From Vibrio casei (GTDB taxonomy: Bacteria; Pseudomonadota; Gammaproteobacteria; Enterobacterales; Vibrionaceae): DNA of 64,000 nucleotides. The notes under the pieces were generated by a model. The model made no database searches. It saw only the letters and a list, made by a program, of their open reading frames with translations, and was not told the DNA's origin. The stretch spans positions 96,295 to 160,294 of the forward strand of contig NZ_AP018682.1 in the NCBI RefSeq assembly GCF_002218025.2, read 5' to 3'. A program made the translations under genes and the position numbers. This document shows positions 52,502 to 61,149 of the stretch, piece after piece; position 1 is the first letter of the stretch, and every line of letters starts with the position of its first letter.

Positions 52502-53335
52502 TTAGCGCTTGATCTGTTTAAACTCACGAGTAGTTTTAATCAGTGCGACTTCTGTTGGTAATCGTTCCATTGAACTCGCACCGTAAAACCCATGACATTC
52601 AGGACAGTTTTCCATAATGAATTGAGCATCTTCTGGTGTAGCGATTGGGCCGCCATGACATAAAACAATCACATCATCACGAACCGCTTTAGCAGCTTTT
52701 GCCCACTCATTGATTAAAGGAACGCAACCAGCCAGTGTCAAAGCAGTTTCTGCACCAATGTTACCGCCAGTAGTCAATCCCATATGCGGAACAATAATAT
52801 CTGCACCGGCTTTTGCCATTGCAATTGCATCTTCTTTGCTGAATACATAAGGTGTGGTTAATAAGCCTTTTTGATGCGCTTTACTGATCATATCGACTTC
52901 AATACTATAGCCCATTCCTGTTTCTTCCAGATTGGCCCGGAAATTTCCATCAATCAAACCTACTGTTGGAAAATTCTGTACACCGGAAAAACCGGTCGCA
53001 ATGACGTCATCTAAAAATTTATCCATTTGGCAAAATGGGTCTGTTCCGTTTACACCAGCCAATACAGGCGTGTGTTTCACAACAGGCAACACTTCTTTCG
53101 CCATATCCATCACGATATCGTTGGCATTACCATATGCCAAAAGCCCAGCCAGCGAACCCCGACCTGCCATCCGATAACGGCCTGAGTTGTAAATCACAAT
53201 CAAATCAATGCCACCGGCTTCTTCACACTTAGCTGATAAGCCTGTTCCAGCTCCGCCGCCAATGATTGGTTCACCACGAGCAATCATAGCTCGAAATTTG
53301 TTCAGAATTTCCTGACGAATAGTTTGAATAGACAT
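52502..53335 (-). CDS. Phosphoenolpyruvate hydrolase-like TIM-barrel protein
   Basis: A 277-residue TIM-barrel protein of the family annotated as phosphoenolpyruvate hydrolase or TIM-barrel signal transduction protein. Family blocks are [60 protein letters not shown] and [20 protein letters not shown]. Its exact reaction is not established. In fungi and plants (tomato Tm-1) this domain is fused to the UPF0261 domain encoded by the next gene upstream, which supports a shared function. The genes are 17 bp apart. Confidence 0.85.
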   Translation of the reverse strand: MSIQTIRQEILNKFRAMIARGEPIIGGGAGTGLSAKCEEAGGIDLIVIYNSGRYRMAGRGSLAGLLAYGNANDIVMDMAKEVLPVVKHTPVLAGVNGTDPFCQMDKFLDDVIATGFSGVQNFPTVGLIDGNFRANLEETGMGYSIEVDMISKAHQKGLLTTPYVFSKEDAIAMAKAGADIIVPHMGLTTGGNIGAETALTLAGCVPLINEWAKAAKAVRDDVIVLCHGGPIATPEDAQFIMENCPECHGFYGASSMERLPTEVALIKTTREFKQIKR

Positions 53336-53352
53336 AGTTATCTCCAGATCAA

Positions 53353-54576
53353 TTAACGATAAATAGACAGAAACTCTTTAACCGCAGCTTGTGCAAAAAG
53401 AGGATCATTAATGTTGTAAGGAAGTTTAATTAGGCGACGTTTTTCAGTTTGGATGACTGTTGCTTCAAGTGCGTTGAATAAGGCTGTATCAGCTTCTGGA
53501 TCCCAGAATGCCTGCTCTGGTGTATCGAGTACTGACACACCACCTTCAGGGATCAAGAAACGAACCTCACCGTCGCATTGATTTAATTTATTACCAATCC
53601 AACGCCCCATTTCAGCGCATTCGTTTGCAGTTGTACGCATCAAAGTGACTTGCGCGTTATGTTTATAGAAAAGACGGTTTGCATACTTTTGCGGCACAGT
53701 ATCAATATGAGCAAAATTGACCATATCTAGGGCACCGCAAGAGCCCACATAGGGAATTTTTGAACGTATAACGGCACCGAAACGGTCTTCTGTGCAAGCT
53801 AATACACCATCAAATAAATAATCACAGACTTCTGTTGTAGTCAGATCAAGAAGTCCATTGAGGAGTTTACTATCAGCCAGTTTTTCCATTGCTCGGCCAC
53901 CACTGCCTGTGGCATGAAACACCAAACAATCAAAGTCTTTATCTAGTAGAGCTGTCACCTCCTTGATGCAAGGTGTTGTGACACCAAACATAGTTAAACC
54001 AAGGGATGGCTTATCTGCTTCTGTGTTATTAGCAGCCTCTTCTGATGAAAAATATACCTGTCCAGTGATGGCATTGGCTGCATTCGCTAGCACGCGACGC
54101 GAGATTCGATTCAAACCGGCAACGTCAGTGACTGAATACATCATGGCAATGTCACTGGCACCTATGTAACCAGATATATCACCAGATGCCATAGTTGAAA
54201 CCATCAGTTTTGGAAGCCCAATTGGTAAAGCTTGCATTGCTGGCGTGATCAACGCAGTACCACCAGAACCACCTAATCCCAATAGTGCAGCGATATCATC
54301 ACAATTAAGAACGAAGCGCTCAAATGCGACAGACATGGCAGTAATAGCTTTACCACGATCGCCACAGAACACAGCTCCAGCACCTTCTGGGTGAAACTCA
54401 GCAACCGTCCTTGCGTTAATATCTGCCCCACGATCTTCATTTGACGGTTTTGTGGAGAGATCTACAGTGACTGGATGCAGTCCTTTTTGCTGAATAAGGT
54501 CTTTAACGAACTGAACTTCAGCTCCCTTAGTATCCAGCGTAGTGGCAATGTAAATACTACGATTTTTCGTTTTCAT
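53353..54576 (-). CDS. Tm-1-like ATP-binding (UPF0261) protein
   Basis: A 407-residue UPF0261 protein starting at [20 protein letters not shown]. The Tm-1 N-terminal ATP-binding fold is indicated by [40 protein letters not shown] and [17 protein letters not shown]. The block [20 protein letters not shown] is also conserved. The tomato Tm-1 homologue binds a viral replicase; bacterial members probably act on a small metabolite, but this is unknown. It is the first gene of the operon and faces a TetR gene across a 147-bp promoter. Confidence 0.87.
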   Translation of the reverse strand: MKTKNRSIYIATTLDTKGAEVQFVKDLIQQKGLHPVTVDLSTKPSNEDRGADINARTVAEFHPEGAGAVFCGDRGKAITAMSVAFERFVLNCDDIAALLGLGGSGGTALITPAMQALPIGLPKLMVSTMASGDISGYIGASDIAMMYSVTDVAGLNRISRRVLANAANAITGQVYFSSEEAANNTEADKPSLGLTMFGVTTPCIKEVTALLDKDFDCLVFHATGSGGRAMEKLADSKLLNGLLDLTTTEVCDYLFDGVLACTEDRFGAVIRSKIPYVGSCGALDMVNFAHIDTVPQKYANRLFYKHNAQVTLMRTTANECAEMGRWIGNKLNQCDGEVRFLIPEGGVSVLDTPEQAFWDPEADTALFNALEATVIQTEKRRLIKLPYNINDPLFAQAAVKEFLSIYR

Positions 54577-54723
54577 AGAATTCCCTGTTGTCGGTGAATA
54601 CACATGGATACTGAGTGCATCAGGTATCCTCGACTCATTGCGATATTTATTATCGTACTGAACTTCTGAGCCGCCGTATTAATTGCTATATTAAGCTCGA
54701 TTAGACAGGAGTACTACGACAAA

Positions 54724-55395
54724 ATGAGACAAAAGTATCAAAATGAGAATGGGATCTCAAAATCCCGTGCATCAGTACCACACGAAACTCAGCTAACAGG
54801 GGCTAAAGCTCGAACATGGAATTTATTGCTTTCTACTGCATTACGTATGCTGGAAGATGGATGGTTCCCATCGATAACTGAATTAGCTAATGCAGCTGGT
54901 GTAGGAAGAGCTACAGCCTATCGCTATTTCCCAACTCAAAGTGCTCTAGTATCTGCTGTTGTTGATGAAAGTCTTGGCCCTATTCTGGCGTGGCAACCCA
55001 AAGAGCAAACAGCGACAAAACGGGTTGTTGAATTATTAGAGTTTGCGTATCCACAGATGTTGCAACATGAAGGCGCTCTAAGAGCAACGCTTCAAGTATC
55101 TTTACAGCAATGGGCTGCTGAGCGAGCAAATAAATTAGAAGATAATGAACTACTGATAAGGGGACATCGGAAAAAATTATTGGCATTAGCTACGGCACCT
55201 TTAGCTAATTCATTATCAGAGAAAGATTTCCAACGATTGCAATATGCTTTATCTCTTGTCTATGGATCTGAAATTTTTATGGTTCTGAAGGATATATGGC
55301 ATCTTGAATTGGATGGTATCCAAGATGTTACGCAGTGGATGGCTAAGGCATTAATTAATCAGGCTGAAGCTGATTTCAAAAACAAGAATGATTAA
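54724..55395 (+). CDS. TetR-family repressor of the cargo operon
   Basis: A 223-residue TetR-type regulator. The HTH is ITELANAAGVGRATAYRYFP, then TQSALVSAVVDES (about residues 55-90), preceded by a basic extension of about 35 residues. The rest is the usual helical ligand domain. It is transcribed divergently from the Tm-1-like gene. The promoter between them contains the imperfect palindrome CGATATTTATTATCG at 54641-54655, a candidate operator. It probably senses a substrate of the operon. The 448 bp between this gene and the island end (55396-55843) contain no convincing gene. Confidence 0.85.
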   Translation: MRQKYQNENGISKSRASVPHETQLTGAKARTWNLLLSTALRMLEDGWFPSITELANAAGVGRATAYRYFPTQSALVSAVVDESLGPILAWQPKEQTATKRVVELLEFAYPQMLQHEGALRATLQVSLQQWAAERANKLEDNELLIRGHRKKLLALATAPLANSLSEKDFQRLQYALSLVYGSEIFMVLKDIWHLELDGIQDVTQWMAKALINQAEADFKNKND

Positions 55396-55831
55396 AGTTT
55401 ATGTAACTTAGATAGGAAGGTTGCTTGAGTTACCAATCTGCACATGAGTTAAGCAAATGAAAGAGAAAAGCTTTATTCATTGTAAACCAAGACATAATGC
55501 GTATTGGAATAACCTGTATTAAATACGCTTATGAGTAGCTATAAACAGCCTTGGCTGTGTCCAACCAGGCATATATCTATTCATAAGCGCATGTACAGAA
55601 AAACAAAGAAAATGATTCGAGTATTTAACTCGTTTTGGGGCATAAATGAGTTTGGTGGCGCTATTCATCAGCTCACCACACCTTGAGCCTCGCCTTTTGG
55701 AGTGACAAATTATCTGGAAATTGGTATTCTAAAAACTCGAATGTTAGGAAAAATAGTCAAAAACTACTGTTTTTCTGGAAAAGGCTGAGAAGCCTTATCA
55801 CACATACCTTTCCAGATTTATTTCAGAATCG

Positions 55832-55851
55832 ACCTGTCGCGGTAACGCATT
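55832..55851 (-). other. Right attachment site of the island (att core plus arm)
   Basis: The arm (ACCTGTCGCGGT on the plus strand, 55832-55843) is followed by the core (AACGCATT on the plus strand, 55844-55851), directly joined to umuC codons 1-7. The core is identical to 46071-46078, and the arm is the inverted, one-mismatch partner of 46079-46090. Confidence 0.88.
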
Positions 55852-55872
55852 GGCATCGACTAACGCAAACAT
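55844..55872 (-). pseudogene. umuC: umuC 5' fragment (first nine codons)
   Basis: The minus strand reads ATG and the codons for MFALVDANA, the universal UmuC start with its catalytic Asp6. It then enters the island end (LPRQVDSE). The ATG follows the umuD stop codon without a gap, the normal umuDC coupling. The remaining codons are at 44843-46078. Confidence 0.93.
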
Positions 55873-56271
55873 TTAGCACCAAGATACAGGTAGGTGACAG
55901 CGTAGAGAGCAAATGACTACCCCCTCAACAGAAAACGCATCTAAATCATGAATCGAAATAGGCGCATAATCTTCATTGGATGACAACAATAACCCTCGTT
56001 GAGTATTGATTCGCTTGCACACGAACTCGCCATTAAAGTTAGCTACAATAATACTGTTATTAACCACATTAACTGCCCTATCGACGATTAAAATATCATC
56101 ATCAAAAATGCCATCATCACGCATAGATTCTCCAGAGACGCGACTAAAAAATGTTGCATGTGGGTGCTTAATTAAAAGTGCATCAAGATCTAACCCTAGT
56201 TGAGAGTATTCCGAGGCTGGAGATTCAAAACCAGTTATACCGGCACTGACAGAAATTGGAGTGACTTTCAT
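55873..56271 (-). CDS. umuD: UmuD, SOS mutagenesis protein
   Basis: A 132-residue UmuD. After RecA-stimulated self-cleavage (Ala-Gly site in VSAGITGFESPASEYSQLG) it becomes the UmuD' partner of polymerase V. The catalytic Ser is in FSRVSGESMRDDGIFD and the Lys in NFNGEFVCKRI. The start MKVTPISVSAG is chosen from the longer frame because it matches the family and lies 20 bp after the LexA box. Its stop codon directly precedes the umuC ATG. The operon is intact apart from the island in umuC. Confidence 0.92.
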   Translation of the reverse strand: MKVTPISVSAGITGFESPASEYSQLGLDLDALLIKHPHATFFSRVSGESMRDDGIFDDDILIVDRAVNVVNNSIIVANFNGEFVCKRINTQRGLLLSSNEDYAPISIHDLDAFSVEGVVICSLRCHLPVSWC

Positions 56272-56291
56272 AGAAACACCTAAAAATAATA

Positions 56292-56307
56292 CTGTACAAA
56301 AACACAG
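56292..56307. promoter_or_regulatory. LexA (SOS) box upstream of umuD
   Basis: CTGTACAAAAACACAG is a perfect CTGT-N8-ACAG SOS box, ending 21 bp upstream of the chosen umuD start. It predicts LexA repression and induction by DNA damage. Confidence 0.88.
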
Positions 56308-56439
56308 TGTTATTTTTAGGGATATTGTTAGAAAACGCAAGGAGAAACTAATTTCTCATTACAAGGCTATCATTAAATAAATGAAAGATAAGAAAATTTG
56401 AAATGATGTGGTGAAGTGCGTCAATCGAAGATTGTCCAC

Positions 56440-56448
56440 TTATCCACA
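56440..56448 (+). promoter_or_regulatory. DnaA box, replicon 2
   Basis: TTATCCACA is a perfect DnaA box. It is followed by an AT-rich segment with GATC sites (56450-56560) and then by seven iterons, mirroring the layout of replicon 1. Confidence 0.8.
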
Positions 56449-56564
56449 TCAGCTATAAGATCTATTTAATACTATTAAAACTATAATATCTATGTGATCT
56501 ATAAAAACTATAGGTACGGTAAGTTATTGTTTTAAAATAAATTAAATGGGTTTTGTGATCACTT

Positions 56565-56700
56565 TTTAGGTGGGTTGATCACATATTTTAGGTATTGATG
56601 ATCACATAGTAGGCTTCTTTGATCTTAATTTAGGTATGTTGATAACACTTTTTAGGTGTTTGTGATCATTTATTAGGTATTTAGATGACACAATTTAGGT
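56565..56700 (+). repeat. Seven iterons, about 21.5-bp spacing (replicon 2)
   Basis: TTTAGGT or a one- to three-base variant begins at 56565, 56587, 56608, 56629, 56651, 56672 and 56694, each followed by a T-rich block and usually TGAT(C/A)ACA. The sequence differs from the AAGCAAAC iterons of replicon 1. The array lies 3' of its rep gene. Inverted copies (ACCTAAA) continue to 56880, and further copies lie in the rep promoter at 57981 and 58001. No gene lies in 56341-56892. Confidence 0.88.
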
Positions 56701-56892
56701 AATTAATGGTTTTGCTAATGACAAAACCATTTTTTGTTACCTTTTACCTAAATTATGTTATTTGTTTGCTTAGATCTTAGCTGGTAAACCTAAGATCCGT
56801 TTTGTTGACCTAAAAAGTGTTATGAATGCAACTTTTTTAGTGAGTAGATAACATAATTTAGGTATATACACCTAAAAAGTGTAACCTAGGTC

Positions 56893-57960
56893 TCAGTAAT
56901 CTGGGTTGTCGTTTATCTCAATGAGAGTATTAATTTTTTCTAAAACGGAGTCCACTTCCACTTCTTCTTGCTGTGGCTCTATGATTGCTTGGCGTTTTGC
57001 TAAGCTTTGATCCACTTTATCTGCATACTCATCTTTTCCTAAGTATCGGTATGCCATTGACAGTTTGATTAGTTCTTCATCTGATAGGCGTTCTTTATGC
57101 TGTAAGCGCTTTAGTTCAAGCACTTGAATCGTGTTTTTAGCATCATGTAGATTGAGCTCTTCAACGTTACCTTGTTTAAGCCAACGGAATAAGAACTTTA
57201 TCTCTACGATACGATTCCCCTTCTTGATAAGTTCAAAGCCTTTATCGCCATTGCTACTTTCTAAAAATAAAAGCTCTTTTCTAATTGTTGGGTGTTTAGA
57301 AAGTTCTTCAATACTGTTACGAATACAACGTTTCATGAACACACTGTTGTTTTTAAATGAGCTTTTATCTTTTTTAAGTTTTCCTGCTTCATCAAGTAAG
57401 CCAAAAACACCTTTCAAATCATTCAGTTTTTGAGGGTGCATTTCAAAACCCTGGTCTTTAAAGCGGCTTAATAATTCATAAAGTCGCTTTGAGTATTCTT
57501 TATTAAGATCAAGAAAGTTATGTGTATTGATAAGCGCAAACCCTTGATTGTACTCAATGTACTCGGCTTTAAGCATATCGTTCGGCACCATTGTTAACAC
57601 GCCGTTTTTGTATTTTATATTTTTGAACAAAGGGCGGTAATCAAATTCTACCTCTCCCCTACTCGTCTCTATTTTTATCCCAACTTTATGGCTGGCAAGT
57701 CGATTGGCCACTGGGCTTAAGTTACTGCCAATATGTTTGGAGTTAATACCTAGCCATTCAGAAAGTTGATGTGATGTGAATTCATAATGGGGGGTGTTTT
57801 GATCCCAGTCGGTTACTTTCATATTGGCAATCATAAGAGCAAAAAGGTCAGCTTCTCGCGCAGACAAGTCTTGTCTACTAAATACAAGTTGATGTCCTTT
57901 CTTTATGTGTTTTGGGAGCTTGTCGCTGACGACTGGGTAATATAAAGACTGATCTTCCAT
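56893..57960 (-). CDS. Replication initiator, Rep_3 (RepB) family, replicon 2
   Basis: A 355-residue initiator, similar along its whole length to the protein at 42808 but clearly diverged (KKGHQLVFSRQDLSAREADL, then FALMIANMKVTDWDQNTPHY, and NKEYSKRLYELLSRFKDQGF). It has two winged-helix domains and a charged tail. The start MEDQSLYYPVV avoids the upstream iterons. Iterons lie on both sides of the gene, with the main array after its stop codon. Having two distinct initiators implies two replicons on one molecule. Confidence 0.9.
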   Translation of the reverse strand: MEDQSLYYPVVSDKLPKHIKKGHQLVFSRQDLSAREADLFALMIANMKVTDWDQNTPHYEFTSHQLSEWLGINSKHIGSNLSPVANRLASHKVGIKIETSRGEVEFDYRPLFKNIKYKNGVLTMVPNDMLKAEYIEYNQGFALINTHNFLDLNKEYSKRLYELLSRFKDQGFEMHPQKLNDLKGVFGLLDEAGKLKKDKSSFKNNSVFMKRCIRNSIEELSKHPTIRKELLFLESSNGDKGFELIKKGNRIVEIKFLFRWLKQGNVEELNLHDAKNTIQVLELKRLQHKERLSDEELIKLSMAYRYLGKDEYADKVDQSLAKRQAIIEPQQEEVEVDSVLEKINTLIEINDNPDY

Positions 57961-57980
57961 TCTAATAATCCAAATGACAG

Positions 57981-58031
57981 AATTTAGGTGATAATAACAG
58001 AATTTAGGTAGTGACACCTAGATTTTGTTAT
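57981..58031. promoter_or_regulatory. Rep 2 promoter with iteron-type operators
   Basis: AATTTAGGT occurs at 57981 and 58001, and the inverted form ACACCTAGATTTTGTTA starts at about 58014, immediately upstream of the rep 2 start. This inverted layout is typical for autorepression of Rep_3 initiators by dimers. Confidence 0.65.
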
Positions 58032-58056
58032 CTAGTTGGTATCTCTATCACCTGGA

Positions 58057-58079
58057 TTATTCAGGCTGAATATTGACAA
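58057..58079 (+). repeat. 23-bp motif, copy A (candidate parS)
   Basis: The palindrome TATTCAGGCTGAATA is followed by TTGACAA, in a 23-bp sequence identical to the copies at 60512 and 61028. It lies in the gap between rep 2 and hipB. The gap 58080-58615 shows no gene that I can support. Confidence 0.75.
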
Positions 58080-58619
58080 AAATATTCGATGTAAACAGGA
58101 GTTAACCTTTAAAGTGGTGTGTGTTTGGTTAGCTACTGTTTTAAAGGAAGAAGGAGACTCATTGGAATCTATCGTCCCTACCCTACTCCTTAAGTAAATT
58201 TGTATACTATTTTTAATTCGATGATTATTTGTGAACCCGGTAGTAGTAACGTTGAATAGCTTTGAAGCAACTGCCTGAGAGGTATAAAGAATCATAGTGA
58301 ACCAAATTAGGTTTTGACAGAATTGAGTCAGTAGCTTTATTAATTGATAAATAATTAAAGGTATTGATAAGTTGCTTAGTGAAGCGTCCAATCTTGTTAT
58401 CACTATCGTTCAATATTCGAGACAGCAACGTCCAAATATAAAGGACTAACAAGCGGCAAATTCAGCCTGAGGTATTACAACACTCATGCGTGCGAAATCA
58501 TGGGGAATGATAATGCTATAAAAAAGTCATAGACTAGGTATGCCTGTCAGATGATAACGGATAGTCATATAACGGCGTCGTTGATCCTCAAACTGATCTG
58601 ACTATTGAGCTAGTAAACC

Positions 58620-58699
58620 AACTATAAGTAACTTATATTGCACTTATAGTTAATTTTTTAGATAGTCATCATAAAAGTGAATTATAGTGAACTTATAAT
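58620..58699. promoter_or_regulatory. hipBA promoter with inverted repeats
   Basis: AACTATAAGT (58620-58629) and ACTTATAGTT (58642-58651) are perfect 10-bp inverted repeats. A further pair, ATTATA and TATAAT, surrounds GTGAACT at 58681-58699. HipB-type antitoxins repress their operon through such sites. Confidence 0.55.
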
Positions 58700-58743
58700 A
58701 AAAGAGGAACCTAACAGTTATAAAAGTACATTAAAAGGCACTT

Positions 58744-59079
58744 ATGAAAAAAGGTAAGATGGTAAAGGCACAACCTATGCCTGATTTGAATACCGAGTTC
58801 AGTATGGAAGCGCTGGGGAGCGCCATTCGCTCAAAGCGCACCGATAAAGGTTGGCGTATTGATGATCTCGCTTTAAAAGCCAATTTATCTCGTAGAACTG
58901 TCATGAAGGTAGAAAAAGGCGATACCAGTGTCACCTTTGCCAATATACTCGTCCTCATGGATATCTTAGGGCTGTCGTTACGCCTTGTCGACTTGAACCT
59001 ATTTATTCGTCCACAGAGCCAAATAATCTCCCAAGATGAAAACAGTGTGCGAAGCAATGAGGACGGTTGGTATGAGTAA
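58744..59079 (+). CDS. hipB: HipB-family antitoxin (XRE)
   Basis: A 111-residue DNA-binding antitoxin. The XRE helix-turn-helix is ALGSAIRSKRTDKGWRIDDL, then LKANLSRRTVMKVEKGDTSV (about residues 23-70). The C-terminal tail is acidic. It overlaps hipA by 8 bp and sits behind inverted repeats likely to be its own operators. It remains intact although the toxin gene has a stop codon. Confidence 0.85.
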   Translation: MKKGKMVKAQPMPDLNTEFSMEALGSAIRSKRTDKGWRIDDLALKANLSRRTVMKVEKGDTSVTFANILVLMDILGLSLRLVDLNLFIRPQSQIISQDENSVRSNEDGWYE

Positions 59080-60478
59080 GTTACAACAGTTAGACGTGTT
59101 TATCGGTACGAATACCAAGATTGGTCGTTTGATTCTTCCTGTCGGAACAGAAGCAGAGTTCTCATCCATCTATGAAAATGAATGGAAACACATTGGTTTC
59201 CCGATTTCTCCACATATCCCTTTCGATGATCAGGCTTCACCACGTAGTATCGAAAACTATCTCAGAAATCTCCTTCCTGAAGGTGAAGCTTTTGAGGAGA
59301 TGATACAAAACACTACTATCTCCAAAAGCAATACGTTCGGACTGATTCGTAAGCTTGGTGCGGAAACATCAGGCGTATTATCTTTTCGAGCTCCAGGCTC
59401 AGAGCCTCAGAATACCAGCTTTAGACCTGTACCTGATGATGAGCTAATAGAACAACTAGAGCGAAATCTAGCGCAACTAGTATATTGGGACGGCAAGGTT
59501 CGCCTTTCGGTTGCTGGAGTTCAAAACAAGTTAAACCTACTTTAGCGCGGTAATGAGTGGGGGTTTGGTGAAGGCAAATTAACTTCAGACTACATTCTGA
59601 AGTTTGAAAGCGGTAAAGCACCGTGCATTGCTGTTAATGAGTTCTTCTGTATGACATTAGCCAAGCTAGCAGGTTTGGATGCCGCTAATGTTGAGTTAAC
59701 TCGTATAGGGATGACTAGGACACTGATAATAGAGAGGTTCGATCGTTCCTATATCGAAGATCGTGATGTCGTTCAACGAAAACATGTGATTGATGGTTGT
59801 CAGGCGACTGACTTACCTCCTGGTTACAAATACGAGCGTCAGAATGGGGATGAAGGCGATGGCGTATATATGCGTGATGGCGTTTCTTTCCCACGTCTAC
59901 TTAACGTCAAAACCATAGACACGGTAATCACTAACCTAAAGCTTACCCAATGGATGCTCTTTAATCTAGCAACGCTAAACTACGATGCTCATGGTAAAAA
60001 TATTAGCTTTTTCGTGATCCCTAAAGGTCTTGAACTGGCCCCTTTTTATGATTTAGTAAACATAGAAGCTATCGCTCAAGAGGGAGCAAAGCACAACTCA
60101 CGAAGCGGTAAATTGTCTAGTCATGATGGGCGTGCCGCCAGTATTCCTCAATATTTTGCCATGTCGATTGGTGATTGGGATAGTGAAGACTTTCAAAATC
60201 CGCCGAAAGGTAACTTTCAATCCCCTATAACCAGCTATGATTTAGCTGAGTTCGGCGCTCTGCTGGGCTACTCAGGCACAAAAATGGCTTCCATAATGGT
60301 AGAAACCGTTAGTGCTATAAAGAATGCCCTGAAAGAAACAATTGGACTTACCGAAGCTCAAGGAATTGATGATAGAGAGCGTGAACACATAGAACTATGT
60401 GTATCACTCATCCAAACAGAATGTGAATACTTGCTAGCGCAAGCCGGCAGTGTGCCAGAAATGAGCGAACTTCTTTAA
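59072..60478 (+). pseudogene. hipA: HipA-family kinase toxin with an in-frame amber codon
   Basis: The frame encodes a HipA-type serine/threonine kinase of 468 codons. The N-terminal subdomain is LQQLDVFIGTNTKIGRLILP, then PRSIENYLRNLLPEGEAFEE. The phosphate-binding block is RLSVAGVQNKLNLL. The catalytic core is NLATLNYDAHGKNISFFVIP and ELAPFYDLVNIEAI (catalytic Asp in NYDAHGKN, metal-binding Asp in FYDLV). A TAG at 59543-59545 interrupts the same frame right after NKLNLL, and HipA sequence resumes immediately (RGNEWGFGEGKLTSDYILKF). One base change would repair it. Without readthrough the kinase is inactive. Confidence 0.85.
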
Positions 60479-60511
60479 TGGTAACTTCAACGAAACCTAG
60501 ATTATTTGTCA

Positions 60512-60534
60512 TTATTCAGGCTGAATATTGACAA
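60512..60534 (+). repeat. 23-bp motif, copy B (candidate parS)
   Basis: This is identical to the copies at 58057 and 61028 (palindrome TATTCAGGCTGAATA, then TTGACAA). It lies 34 bp past the hipA stop codon. Confidence 0.75.
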
Positions 60535-60871
60535 GGAAAGTGACATGAAGATGCATCATTTTGTTATTGTTCATGACACAACTAATGCTTTAATTTGGCT
60601 ATGATAGTTATGTATTGTTGTGAAAATCTGGATATTAGGCTGAAATAGTGGATGGTAGGGGAGCAATTCGATTCATTCACATAAATTAGTTTATTCTTGA
60701 GCGGGTACAAAAAATAGATTCCCAAAATGAAAAAGACATGACAAATGATTGAGCTGTTGAGAAGAGCAACTTACAACAGACACATGAGTTTGTTGATACC
60801 CCAAATTGACGGTTTGATTTTTCTTAATGGTATTAAAGTAGAATTTTTCTTCGTCGATTAACATAGTTGGA

Positions 60872-60961
60872 ACAGGTTGGTTTTCCTATTTCACCACATA
60901 TTCCTTCCTCAATACTCATGGTTTTCCACGTAGCACCGAGAACAAGCTCAGCTTCTACTTG
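60872..60961 (+). pseudogene. Decayed duplicate fragment of hipA
   Basis: About 90 bp align by eye with hipA bases 59190-59285, the part encoding GFPISPHIPF...PRSIENYLRNLLPEG, with scattered changes and short deletions. No open frame remains. It indicates an earlier second hipBA-type locus here. The remaining DNA in 60535-61027 shows no other gene. Confidence 0.5.
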
Positions 60962-61027
60962 AAGTAGGGGGCTAGACACATAAAGCTATGTTTATCTCTC
61001 ATTCTAAAAGAGAGTGAATATTTATCA

Positions 61028-61050
61028 TTATTCAGGCTGAATATTGACAA
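61028..61050 (+). repeat. 23-bp motif, copy C (candidate parS)
   Basis: This is identical to copies A and B. It lies about 100 bp upstream of the mobile mystery protein A gene. Confidence 0.75.
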
Positions 61051-61149
61051 GAGTTAAACGTAAAGTATCAAAAAATCGATACTTAAATAAGAAAGCGTAT
61101 CAGTATAGTGATACGATGTTACTGTGTTCCTCTAGATTAGATATTAATT

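Larger units (their letters stand above)
46079..55851 (+). mobile_element. GInt-type genomic island integrated in umuC (9,773 bp)
   Basis: The element is bounded by an 8-bp direct repeat and by 12-bp imperfect inverted arms. Beyond the arms the two ends share a further AAATAAATCTGG motif about 10-35 bp inward (46127 region and 55810 region). It carries four overlapping genes at one end (three tyrosine recombinases and a small coiled-coil protein), the ginABCD arrangement of GInt islands. Four cargo genes follow. Related islands in Pseudomonas are known to use the umuDC-like rulAB genes as a target; that is from memory. Exact excision would restore umuC. Confidence 0.9.

Noticed and set aside
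54641..54655. CGATATTTATTATCG as a TetR operator
   Set aside because: The symmetry is imperfect and only one copy was seen, so it is mentioned only with the TetR gene and not listed as a site.
56565..56700. Regularly spaced repeats considered as a CRISPR array
   Set aside because: The unit is only 21-22 bp with a conserved 7-bp core and no unique spacers; DnaA box, GATC segment and rep gene identify iterons.
58032..58452. Two overlapping minus-strand open frames between rep 2 and hipB
   Set aside because: No recognisable motif, poor starts, and the frames run into the rep 2 operator and the 23-bp repeat; likely chance frames in AT-rich DNA.
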